Shown here: piece by piece, positions 1-6,444 of the stretch
How the letters are laid out: each line of letters starts with the position of its first letter
How positions within the stretch are numbered: the first letter of the stretch is position 1
Program-made: the position numbers and the translations under genes
From: Cyclobacteriaceae bacterium
GTDB lineage: Bacteria; Bacteroidota; Bacteroidia; Cytophagales; Cyclobacteriaceae
Assembly (NCBI GenBank): GCA_025455225.1
Contig: JALOMY010000233.1
Coordinates: 1 to 6,444 of the forward strand
Direction of reading: 5' to 3'
DNA length: 6,444 nt
The notes under the pieces: generated by a model
Seen by the model: the letters and a program-made list of their open reading frames with translations, nothing else
Told to the model about the DNA's origin: nothing
The model's database searches: none

Positions 1-1
1 A

Positions 2-1222
2 TTCAAGGGAATCGACAACAGCATTTATTATATCCTGGAAGAGAACAAAGCACATTATGCCAATTACTCCGGCTGCGGTAATACACTCAATGCCAACCAG
101 CCCATTGTGCGTAGAATGATTATCGACAGTTTACATTTCTGGGTGAAATACATGCATGTGGATGGTTTCCGGTTTGACCTTGCTTCCATTTTGTCACGCG
201 ATGAGTACGGACGCGTGATTGAAAATCCGCCCATACTTTGGGATATTGAATCCGACCCGGTATTAGCCGGAACAAAACTGATTGCTGAAGCCTGGGATGC
301 TGCAGGGTTGTACCAGGTAGGATCGTTTATTGGCGATAGCTGGAAGGAATGGAACGGGAAGTTCCGCGATGATGTACGGAGTTTCATGAAAGGGGATCAC
401 GGAACCGTTAAGAATTTTGTAACCCGTCTGATGGGCAGCCCGGATTTATATGCCCACCAGGAACGTGAACCGGAACAAAGCATTAACTTCATTACCTGTC
501 ACGATGGCTTCACATTGAATGACCTGGTATCGTATAACCAGAAACACAACGAAGCCAACGGTGAAGACAACCGCGATGGCAGCAACGACAACCAAAGCTG
601 GAATGGAGGCGTGGAGGGACCGACTGATGATCCGGAAATTGAAGCCTGGCGCAACCGGCAGATCCGGAATTTCTTAACCGTAACCTTATTGGCAGTCGGG
701 GCACCGATGATCCTGATGGGGGATGAAGTGCGAAGAACACAGAAGGGTAATAACAATGCCTATTGCCAGGATAATGAGATCAGCTGGTTCGACTGGAGCC
801 TTGTTAAAAAGCATCCGGATTTGTTTCGCTTTGTGAAATTGCTGATCAGCATGCGGCTGAAACGCGATGCAGCCAAACCGGAATACGCCATGAGTTTGCG
901 CGAATTGCTCGATCAACGATTAGTAACGGCACATGGCATACGGTTAAATGAACCCGATTGGTCGGATCAATCACACACCACCGCTTTCACCGTTCAATCC
1001 CTGAGTGGAACACTGGCCATGCATTACATAATCAACGCCTGGTCAGAACCCCTAACGTTTGAATTGCCAAAACTTAGCCAGGATCCGAAACGGCAGTGGA
1101 AGCGTTGGATTGACACTAGTTTACCATCGCCAAATGATATTACTGTATGGGGTGCGTCTCCGGACATATACGACCTGACCTACACGGTTCAGGGTTATTC
1201 GGTTGCAGTACTGGTTAATTGA
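2..1222 (+). CDS. glgX: Glycogen debranching enzyme, isoamylase type (GlgX-like), C-terminal part
   Basis: GH13 isoamylase-family enzyme that hydrolyses alpha-1,6 branch linkages of glycogen or limit dextrins in the cytoplasm. The reading frame is open from the left edge (base 2) to TGA at 1220-1222, giving 406 visible residues. GlgX proteins usually run about 650-720, so the N-terminal CBM48-like region and the start of the barrel are missing. All three catalytic carboxylates are present (fragment numbering): nucleophile Asp59 in DGFRFDLAS, acid/base Glu96 in IAEAWD, and transition-state Asp168 in TCHDGFT. The stretch just before the first, with HYANYSGCGNT and IVRRMIIDSL, and the later NNAYCQDNEISWFDW (near residue 250) and HGIRLNEPDWSD blocks are typical of GlgX/isoamylase. 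The C-terminal beta domain appears complete. No clear terminator follows. A TreX-type debranching enzyme is the main alternative; the subfamily cannot be fixed from this fragment. Confidence 0.93.
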   Translation, partial: FKGIDNSIYYILEENKAHYANYSGCGNTLNANQPIVRRMIIDSLHFWVKYMHVDGFRFDLASILSRDEYGRVIENPPILWDIESDPVLAGTKLIAEAWDAAGLYQVGSFIGDSWKEWNGKFRDDVRSFMKGDHGTVKNFVTRLMGSPDLYAHQEREPEQSINFITCHDGFTLNDLVSYNQKHNEANGEDNRDGSNDNQSWNGGVEGPTDDPEIEAWRNRQIRNFLTVTLLAVGAPMILMGDEVRRTQKGNNNAYCQDNEISWFDWSLVKKHPDLFRFVKLLISMRLKRDAAKPEYAMSLRELLDQRLVTAHGIRLNEPDWSDQSHTTAFTVQSLSGTLAMHYIINAWSEPLTFELPKLSQDPKRQWKRWIDTSLPSPNDITVWGASPDIYDLTYTVQGYSVAVLVN

Positions 1223-1472
1223 TTGAAATAGAGGCCGAATAAAATGAGCATAATACTTTGTTTTTAAGCGAATTCGCATTCGTTTCTGTCAAGTAATACA
1301 GTACTGGCAAGACCTGATTTTAATCAATGAAATAAACTAATTATTTCGCCATCTTGATGGAATAGAATGATATCCAGAAATGGCTTGCCAGAATGGAAAG
1401 CAGATAAACTAAGTAATGGTTTTATGCGTTAACAGTTGGTTGTTGGATTGCTGTATATTTGGTTAAAGACCC
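1223..1472. other. Non-coding gap between the debranching enzyme and the sigma-54 activator
   Basis: About 250 bases with no supportable gene. It holds several short perfect inverted repeats: GCGAATTCGC (1268-1277), CAGTACTG (1299-1306), an AT-rich 7-bp stem GAAATAA/TTATTTC with a 5-base loop (1329-1347), and CCATC-TT-GATGG (1349-1360). None is followed by the T-run of an intrinsic terminator. The last could be a small operator, but this is only a structural remark. A candidate promoter element lies at the right end. No homology to an RNA gene is recognised. Confidence 0.5.
1454..1461 (+). promoter_or_regulatory. Candidate Bacteroidota -7 promoter element (TATATTTG)
   Basis: TATATTTG matches the TAnnTTTG -7 consensus known for the primary sigma factor of Bacteroidota. 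A TTG triplet at 1436-1438 lies 15 bases upstream, shorter than the roughly 19-base spacing usual for the -33 element, so the match is partial. If it is used, transcription would begin near 1467 and the ATG at 1473 would be almost leaderless. That would also exclude the TTG codon at 1459 as a start, because it lies inside the promoter element. Confidence 0.35.
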
Positions 1473-1538
1473 ATGTTGGAATTTTATTCAATCCTCGCTT
1501 ATCTCACCGCAGGTATTGCCCTTACGATGGGCATCTAA
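1473..1538 (+). other. Out-of-frame N-terminal membrane segment of the sigma-54 activator (or short upstream ORF)
   Basis: ATG at 1473 opens a 21-codon reading frame starting MLEFYSILAY and ending LTMGI before TAA at 1536-1538. It is a coherent hydrophobic helix of the sort that begins multi-pass membrane proteins. The overlapping main-frame translation of the same bases (MVKDPCWNFIQ...LRWASNG) has no such character. Skipping one base at the stop (ATC-T-AAT-GGC) would join this helix to NGLKNGERTDFIFG of the main frame. The simplest reading is a frameshift mutation or a sequence error. A genuine short upstream peptide, or a programmed +1 shift, cannot be excluded. Confidence 0.6.
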
Positions 1539-3525
1539 TGGCCTGAAGAACGGTGAACGCACGGACTTCATTTTCGGAGCAATGGCAGTTTGCTTGTTCC
1601 TGTTCCTGCTATTGCCTCCCGCTGGATTTATCATTAACGATCAGGCTCCCTATCCGTTGCTGTTGGTCATCAAGCGCATTTTCATTTTCTCGTACTATGC
1701 TGTAATGCCCTGGTTTATCTGGTCCTATTCAGGGTTGCGAAGCAAGGTCTGGCCGTTCGGTGTTTCAGGTGCAGTGGCTGTGGTTTATACGATGATGCTG
1801 TTCACGCGTACGGATCAAACCCATCCCTTTTGGGCGAGAGCAGCTGTTATTGTGTTTGGTGCACTCCTCGTGTATGGTTTAGCAGCTGTGTACTTTCAGC
1901 GAAGAAGGGGCGATACCATCAATGCGAATTGGTTAATGCTGGCTATGGCTGCATTCGGTGTCTTGTTTGTACTTACTGCCTTGAACCAGTTTGGTGTGGA
2001 TCTTATACATACGATGTTTCAAACCAAATTGTTTTTTTCCATTCACCTTCACGCCATCTTCCTGGTATTGATTATGGGTTTCCGGTTGGTGATGAAACTG
2101 AACGAGCGATATGGAATGGAAAAAAAGTTAGAGTCCACCAACAAACGCTGGAACGAGTTGATCAGAAAGGCTCCGTTATTTATTGTTGAACTTGATACGA
2201 AAGGCCGGATTGTATTTGTGAATGATTATGCCGTGAGTCGACTGGGCTATACGGATGCCAATTCCGTAACCGGAAGCAATTGGTTTGACGAGTTTGTGAT
2301 CAGTAACGACAATAGCACACCCAAGCAACAGTTTATCAGCAGCTTGGCTAACCGTGACATTATACTGCCCGGTGATCGAATCCGCAACCGGTTTGGGGAG
2401 GAACGAAGTATTCGGTGGGTAAGCTTCTTTACATACGCTGAAGATGGAAATCCCAACGGATTGCTGTGTGTAGGCAGTGATGCAACCGGTGAAGAAAATG
2501 CCAACCGGCTGATCAGTCAGTTGAAACTTGAACTTGAAAAGGAAAGCGTGTTACAAGCTCCTGTACAGAAGGGGGAAATGCCCGAGGAAATTATTGGCAG
2601 GAGTGAAGCATTTGGGTATGTAATTCAGAAAGCGAGACAAGTAGCATCAACGAATGCCCCGGTGCTGCTCGAAGGCGAAACCGGTGTGGGCAAGGAACTG
2701 ATTGCTGACCTTATTCATAAACTCAGTTTACGAAGCGAGAAGCCCATGATTAAAGTAAATTGTGGTGCTTTACCCAAAGAGTTGATTGAAGATGAATTGT
2801 TTGGTCATGAAAAGGGCGCATTTACTTCCGCTATTCAATCGCGCAAAGGACGCTTTGAACTGGCTGAAGGAGGAACGATCTTTTTGGATGAAATTGGTGA
2901 ATTGCCGCTGGAGATGCAGCCCAAATTATTGCGTGTGCTTCAGTCCGGTGAATTTGAACGCGTGGGCGGGCAAAAAACACTGAAGGTAGATGTGCGAATC
3001 ATTGCCGCTACCAACCGGAACCTGTCTGCCGAGGTTCAGCGAGGCCGTTTCCGGGACGATTTGTTTTATCGCCTGAATGTATTTCCCATTACGCTACCTC
3101 CGCTGCGCAAACGCAAAGAAGATCTGACGTTGCTGATCAATCATTTTATATCGAAAGTAGCATCGCAGTACAACAAAAAGATTGAGGATATTTCACGTGC
3201 CGATATGCAACGCCTGATGGAATATACCTGGCCGGGTAATGTACGTGAGTTGAAGAACGTGATCGAGCGTTCAGTGATTGCCTGCGAAGGGCCTACCTTA
3301 AAGCTGGATTGGTTCCTCGCAGAAACCGGCCAGGGAGAAGAACATAGTACACTTGAAAAAATTGAACGCGACCATATTCTGAAGGTTATGGAAGAGTGCC
3401 ATTGGAAAATCAATGGCGAAAATGGTGCAGCCGAACGACTCGACATGCATCCCAACACGCTGCGCTCACGGATGAAAAAACTGGGCATTACCCGCCCTGT
3501 AAAAGATGCGTCAGAATTGACTTAG
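1473..3525 (+). CDS. Membrane-bound sigma-54 activator (TM-PAS-AAA+-Fis HTH), with apparent frameshift near 1536
   Basis: Bacterial enhancer-binding protein that remodels sigma-54 RNA polymerase by ATP hydrolysis. The main frame (codons in phase with 1459, used for numbering here) runs to TAG at 3523-3525. Residues 37-212 contain about six hydrophobic segments (near 37-59, 66-90, 95-114, 124-145, 155-178, 188-212). A short linker leads to a PAS/PAC domain at about 228-345 (RWNELIRKAPLFIVELD, later a SDATGEENANR end). The AAA+ domain (376 to about 610) has Walker A GETGVGKE (406-413), the sigma-54 contact loop GAFTSA (453-458) and Walker B GGTIFLDE (471-478), all intact. A Fis-type helix-turn-helix closes the protein (about 638-685, AAERLDMHPNTLRSRMKKLGI). 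There is no receiver domain, so it is not a classical NtrC response regulator. The only long-frame start upstream is TTG at 1459, which gives an implausible N-terminus. ATG 1473 in another frame encodes a good first membrane segment that stops at 1536-1538. An intact version would therefore have seven membrane segments. Function of the motor and HTH parts is secure; target genes are inferred. Confidence 0.88.
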
Positions 3526-3559
3526 TAATTTATCTTATACGCATTACGCTATACAATTT

Positions 3560-3579
3560 GCTCACGAGATATCGTGAGC
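3560..3579. repeat. Perfect 8-bp inverted repeat, possible upstream activator site or hairpin
   Basis: GCTCACGA-GATA-TCGTGAGC is a perfect inverted repeat with a 4-base spacer, 34 bases after the activator's stop codon. As RNA it would form a stable hairpin, but it is followed by GCCACGAAG rather than a T-run, so it is a poor intrinsic terminator. It lies about 115 bases upstream of the -24/-12-like element at 3694-3710, the distance range where dimeric enhancer-binding proteins usually bind. A partial further half-site, CCACGA, follows directly at 3581-3586. The role as an activator site is inference. Confidence 0.5.
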
Positions 3580-3693
3580 GCCACGAAGTACAGTTCATCC
3601 GGTTAGTCTTACATCCTTAACATTGATTTAATCTGTTGTTATAATGATCAGATTTATAAGTGGTTGAAGAATTAATTCAAACATAGCGTTTTC

Positions 3694-3710
3694 TGGTACA
3701 CGGTTTGGCA
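3694..3710 (+). promoter_or_regulatory. Near-consensus sigma-54 (-24/-12) element with one extra base
   Basis: TGGTACA-CGGT-TTGGCA matches the sigma-54 consensus TGGYRYR-N4-TTGCW in every position except for one additional G in the -12 half, so the GG-to-GC spacing is 11 instead of 10. Spacing is normally strict for this sigma factor, so function is uncertain. It is the only GG/GC arrangement close to consensus in the intergenic region. A start site about 12 bases downstream would fall near 3720, ahead of ATG 3760. Confidence 0.3.
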
Positions 3711-3759
3711 AGTGAAATTCTATATGCAGGATTTTACTTTAACCTTAACCGGACAATTT

Positions 3760-4086
3760 ATGGATAAGGATGCTCTATACTTTCTCAAAATATCGGGTTT
3801 CATCCGATCAGAGAAGAATCGCGAATTTCAGCAAACCGTTCAGTTCATCTTCAACCATCTACCTAAGGAATGCATGAGCCATAACCTGGCGCTGGATGTA
3901 CACACCAATAATCTGTATCATCTGTACACCTTATGGCAGACTGAAGATTCGCTGGTAACCTTCAAGTCGAGCCATGAGTTCGATTTGTTAAAAGGCGCAT
4001 TTCAAACCCTGGGCAACTACCAGGAGACTATGGCCGGTAAATGGGCCGAAGTGCAGTTGTTTGAGTTGAACCATTTGGATGCCTGA
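3760..4086 (+). CDS. Small conserved-looking protein, probable ABM-like (ferredoxin-like alpha/beta) fold
   Basis: A 108-residue cytoplasmic protein from ATG 3760 (MDKDALYFLKISGF) to TGA 4084-4086. No signal peptide or membrane segment is seen. The order of elements resembles the dimeric alpha/beta barrel of antibiotic-biosynthesis-monooxygenase (ABM) proteins: a first strand YFLKISGFI, a helix with REFQQTVQFIFNHLP, a strand NLALDVHTN, a strand YHLYTLWQTEDSLVTFKSSHEF with the Trp and His typical of that family, then helix DLLKGAFQTLG. The match is by pattern only, no catalytic function is claimed, and many ABM-fold proteins are not oxygenases. GTG 3712 and ATG 3724 are in-frame alternative starts. 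ATG 3760 is preferred because it begins right at the first strand, gives a typical family length, and would leave room for a transcript starting near 3720. The stop lies 3 bases before the transporter's ATG, so the two are almost certainly cotranslated. Confidence 0.7.
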   Translation: MDKDALYFLKISGFIRSEKNREFQQTVQFIFNHLPKECMSHNLALDVHTNNLYHLYTLWQTEDSLVTFKSSHEFDLLKGAFQTLGNYQETMAGKWAEVQLFELNHLDA

Positions 4087-4089
4087 CCT

Positions 4090-5442
4090 ATGGTGCTTGT
4101 TCAATTAGCTGTATTACTTACCTTCATCTTCATCGGTGCCCGCATGTCGGGTATTGGATTGGGGGTGATGGGAATGATCGGCTTGCTTATCCTCATGTTT
4201 GGGTTTGGGTTGCAGCCGGCTGATCCTCCGCTGGAAGTAATGCTGATTATTTTAAGCGTGGTAACCGCAGCAGCGGCCCTGCAGGCTGCAGGCGGTATGG
4301 ACTACCTGGTGCAGGTGGCCGGAAAAATTTTGCGCAAAAATCCTAAACAGATTACCTTCCTTGGCCCCCTGATCACCTATGCCTTTGTATTGTTTGCCGG
4401 CACAGCCCATATCTCGTATTCGATTATGCCGATTATAGCAGAGGTGGCGATTAAAAACCGCATTCGTCCTGAACGGGCTATGAGCATGAGTGTTACAGCT
4501 GCGCACATGGCCATTACCGCAAGCCCGGTATCGGCAGCCGCTGCGGCATTACTAACGGTGTTGGGTGCATCGGGTGTAAAGCTGGCGGATATTTTATTAG
4601 TTGCGATTCCGGCTACGCTTATTGGTGTACTTGTGGGAATCTTATTCGTGTGGAAGCGCGGAAAAGAGCTGGATGAAGATCCTGAATTTCTGGAACGCAT
4701 GAAAGACCCAACGTTTGCTGCAAACCTGGAAGGCAGTGGTAAGAAGGAAGAATTTGTACTGGCACCGGGTGCCATTAAATCGGTAATCATTTTTGGTTTG
4801 GCTGTTGTGGCGGTAGTTGTGTTAGGTTCATTCCCACAATTATTACCGGAGTTTGGAAACAAAGAGGGGTTTTCTCCGGGCTTTGCCGTAAACGAAGCGG
4901 GTCATGTGCTGATGCCTTCCATGATCATGATGATTATGCTGGGGGCAACCGGATTGATTATTTTATTTGCGAATACAACGGCAGCAAAAGTTACTAAAGC
5001 AAGTTTATTCGCTTCAGCAGGACAGGCTACCATTGCCGTATTTGGTGTGGTGTGGATGAGCAGTACCTTTATGAACAACAATTTTGAAGTGATTCAAAAA
5101 ACGTTGGGTGACCTCGTTTCATCGTATCCCTGGTCATTTGCTATTGCACTCTTCATGCTGAGCATGTTGCTGTATAGCCAAGCATCAACCGCAAAAGCAC
5201 TGATGCCATTGGGTTTGGCTCTCGGACTTCCTCCGGCTTACCTGATTGGAATATTTCCTGCCTGTAATGGTCACTTCTTTATTCCGGGCTATCCTACGTT
5301 GCTTACGGCCATTCAGTTTGACCGCACAGGTACCACACGCATAGGCAAGTATGTGCTCAATCATAGTTTTATGTTTCCCGGTCTGGTCACCACCGCAGCC
5401 TCTGTATTGGCCGGTTTACTTCTGCAATCCATTTTACTATAA
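4090..5442 (+). CDS. dcuA: DcuA/DcuB-family C4-dicarboxylate (aspartate/fumarate/succinate) transporter
   Basis: Inner-membrane carrier of 450 residues, close to the usual length (about 430-450) of the anaerobic C4-dicarboxylate transporters. These take up or exchange aspartate, fumarate, malate and succinate. Family blocks in order: an N-terminal pair of helices with FIFIGARMSGIGLG, AAALQAAGGMDYLVQVAGKIL with RKNPKQITFLGPLITY, FAGTAHISYSIMPIIAEVA, MAITASPVSAAAAAL, a hydrophilic loop at about 190-230 (DEDPEFLERMKD), SQASTAKALMPLGLAL (363-378), and YPTLLTAIQFDRTGTTRIGKY (from residue 401) near the C-terminus. Most of the remaining sequence is hydrophobic. DcuA and DcuB cannot be separated by eye; the asparaginase neighbour fits a DcuA-like aspartate role. 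The ATG is 3 bases after the previous stop with no strong Shine-Dalgarno sequence, so translational coupling is likely. The next gene follows after 37 bases. Confidence 0.93.
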   Translation: MVLVQLAVLLTFIFIGARMSGIGLGVMGMIGLLILMFGFGLQPADPPLEVMLIILSVVTAAAALQAAGGMDYLVQVAGKILRKNPKQITFLGPLITYAFVLFAGTAHISYSIMPIIAEVAIKNRIRPERAMSMSVTAAHMAITASPVSAAAAALLTVLGASGVKLADILLVAIPATLIGVLVGILFVWKRGKELDEDPEFLERMKDPTFAANLEGSGKKEEFVLAPGAIKSVIIFGLAVVAVVVLGSFPQLLPEFGNKEGFSPGFAVNEAGHVLMPSMIMMIMLGATGLIILFANTTAAKVTKASLFASAGQATIAVFGVVWMSSTFMNNNFEVIQKTLGDLVSSYPWSFAIALFMLSMLLYSQASTAKALMPLGLALGLPPAYLIGIFPACNGHFFIPGYPTLLTAIQFDRTGTTRIGKYVLNHSFMFPGLVTTAASVLAGLLLQSILL

Positions 5443-5479
5443 CCTTTTAAACTAACTAAAAACTAAAATAGAGAATACC
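5443..5479 (+). other. Short A-rich leader between transporter and asparaginase genes
   Basis: Thirty-seven A/T-rich bases separate the transporter stop from the asparaginase ATG. There is no hairpin, no T-run and no TAnnTTTG element, which supports cotranscription of the two genes. The ribosome-binding region (AATAGAGAATACC before ATG) is only weakly Shine-Dalgarno-like, and A-rich start regions are common in Bacteroidota. Confidence 0.5.
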
Positions 5480-6444
5480 ATGAAAAAAATTCTTTCAGTT
5501 TTGATGATCCTGTTTCTGATCATTCAAGTGCAGGCTCAAACACAGGCCCAGAAACCATTACCACGGGTAATAATTCTGGCAACCGGAGGAACCATTGCAG
5601 GTGCAGGTGCTGCAGCAGACAGAGCCGGCTACACTGCCGGAAAAATTCCGATTGACGATCTGATCGGTACGATACCTTCCGTAAAGAAAATCGCAAATAT
5701 TTCGGGTGAGCAAATTGCCTCAGTGGGAAGTCAGGATATGACCATTGAGATCTGGAAAAAACTGGCCATTCGAGCCAATGAAATTTTTGCCAAGAACGAA
5801 GCCGATGCTATTGTTGTAACACACGGCACCGACACCCAGGAAGAAACAGCTTATTTTCTTGACCTGGTTATTCCATCCGATAAACCGGTTGTGCTTACGG
5901 GCTCCATGCGTCCGGCAACAGCCATCAGTGCTGACGGTCCGAAGAATTTGTACGATGCAATTACGGTGGCTATTAATCCTGAAACCAAAGGAAGGGGTGT
6001 ATTGGTGAGCTTCAACGAAGGCATTTACGATGCGCGGGAAGTAATGAAAATGAGCACGACAAAAACCAATGCTTTTGATGCACCCAATACCGGAGCGATT
6101 GGCCAGGCGTATGATGGCCGGGTTGAATATTATTCAAAAGCCGTTCGGGAAGTGAATCCTCCCAAGCCTATAGTTTTAACGACCGATACAAAATTACCAC
6201 GGGTCGATATTGTGTACATGTATGCCGATGCACCTGCTGATCAGATTGATTTCCTGATCAGCAAGAAAGTGGATGGAATCGTGATTGCCGGTGTGGGTAA
6301 TGGCAACTTCAACAAAGCCTACATGGAAGCCGTGAAAAGAGCAGTGGCTGCCAATATTATTGTTTGCCGAGCCAGCCGCGCTCCGTCAGGCAGGGTAGTG
6401 CTTCACGATGAAATCAATGATGACGAACTGGGCACCATCGTTTC
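5480..6444 (+). CDS. ansB: Type II (exported) L-asparaginase, C-terminus cut by window edge
   Basis: Hydrolyses L-asparagine to L-aspartate and ammonia, probably in the periplasm. The 321 visible codons lack roughly the last 30 residues of a normal protein of about 350. Residues 1-19 form a signal peptide: MKK, a hydrophobic core LSVLMILFLII, then VQA with predicted cleavage before Gln20. Both active-site threonine motifs are present: Thr38 in ATGGTIAG and Thr117-Asp118 in VVTHGTDTQEETA. Lys190 in REVMKMSTT corresponds to the catalytic lysine of the Thr-Asp-Lys set in E. coli AnsB. Family blocks GSMRPATAISADGPKNLYDA and DGIVIAGVGNGN follow. Gln120 occupies a position that is usually Met, Leu or Val in enzymes of this type. 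The signal peptide and sequence favour type II over the cytoplasmic AnsA. Some glutaminase activity is possible and cannot be judged here. Its position behind a Dcu carrier suggests supply of aspartate for import. Confidence 0.95.
   Translation, partial: MKKILSVLMILFLIIQVQAQTQAQKPLPRVIILATGGTIAGAGAAADRAGYTAGKIPIDDLIGTIPSVKKIANISGEQIASVGSQDMTIEIWKKLAIRANEIFAKNEADAIVVTHGTDTQEETAYFLDLVIPSDKPVVLTGSMRPATAISADGPKNLYDAITVAINPETKGRGVLVSFNEGIYDAREVMKMSTTKTNAFDAPNTGAIGQAYDGRVEYYSKAVREVNPPKPIVLTTDTKLPRVDIVYMYADAPADQIDFLISKKVDGIVIAGVGNGNFNKAYMEAVKRAVAANIIVCRASRAPSGRVVLHDEINDDELGTIV

Noticed and set aside
64..387. Antisense open frame opposite the debranching enzyme
   Set aside because: It overlaps catalytic motifs of a certain gene on the other strand and has no recognisable domain or start context.
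1329..1347. AT-rich stem GAAATAA/TTATTTC as a terminator for the debranching enzyme gene
   Set aside because: The stem is weak, without GC pairs except at its base, lies over 100 bases after the stop, and has no following T-run.
1372..1398. Imperfect direct repeat CCAGAAATGG / CCAGAATGG
   Set aside because: Only two short, imperfect copies with no link to any other feature, so a chance occurrence is likely.
1459..1536. TTG 1459 as the true start of the sigma-54 activator
   Set aside because: It lies inside a TAnnTTTG-like element, and the residues encoded up to 1536 lack the hydrophobic character expected. ATG 1473 in the other frame gives a better N-terminus.
3640..3645. TATAAT hexamer as a sigma-70 promoter
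   Set aside because: There is no -35 match at proper spacing, and primary promoters in the suspected phylum do not use this consensus.
3712..3759. GTG 3712 or ATG 3724 as start of the small ABM-like gene
   Set aside because: Both are in frame and possible, but they add residues before the first strand with no recognisable role, and they sit on or just after the -24/-12-like element. They are kept as alternatives only.
4377..4862. Antisense open frame of 161 codons inside the transporter gene
   Set aside because: It lies wholly opposite a well-supported gene, has low-complexity Ala/Thr/Asn-rich sequence from the complement of membrane-helix codons, and shows no family motif.

Overview
The window looks like a chromosomal stretch from a free-living member of the Bacteroidota, probably Cytophagales-like. 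This is an inference from moderate GC content, weak or absent Shine-Dalgarno sequences, a TAnnTTTG-type promoter element, an exported protein whose mature end would begin with Gln after an Ala-Gln-rich signal, and a membrane-bound sigma-54 activator. No rRNA or marker gene confirms it. All genes lie on the + strand. No tRNA, CRISPR array, insertion sequence or phage gene was seen.

Layout: (1) 2-1222 is the C-terminal part of a GlgX/isoamylase-type glycogen debranching enzyme, entering from the left edge. (2) 1223-1472 is a non-coding gap with several small inverted repeats and a candidate promoter next to the following gene. (3) 1473-3525 encodes a sigma-54 enhancer-binding activator with an N-terminal multi-pass membrane domain, a PAS domain, an AAA+ domain and a Fis-type helix-turn-helix. 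Its first transmembrane segment appears to be in a different reading frame from the rest, so there is an apparent frameshift at about 1536. (4) 3526-3759 is an intergenic region with a perfect 8-bp inverted repeat and a near-consensus -24/-12 element. (5) 3760-4086, 4090-5442 and 5480-6444 form a tight three-gene run: a small protein resembling the antibiotic-biosynthesis-monooxygenase (ABM) fold, a DcuA/DcuB-type C4-dicarboxylate transporter, and an exported type II L-asparaginase cut by the right edge.

Working model: the asparaginase hydrolyses asparagine outside the inner membrane. The Dcu carrier moves the resulting aspartate (or fumarate/succinate) across it, linking asparagine use to C4-dicarboxylate metabolism. 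The membrane sigma-54 activator just upstream may sense a membrane or small-molecule signal and switch this operon on from the inverted repeat and -24/-12 element. The enzyme and transporter assignments rest on strong family motifs. The regulatory link is a hypothesis from gene order and DNA motifs.
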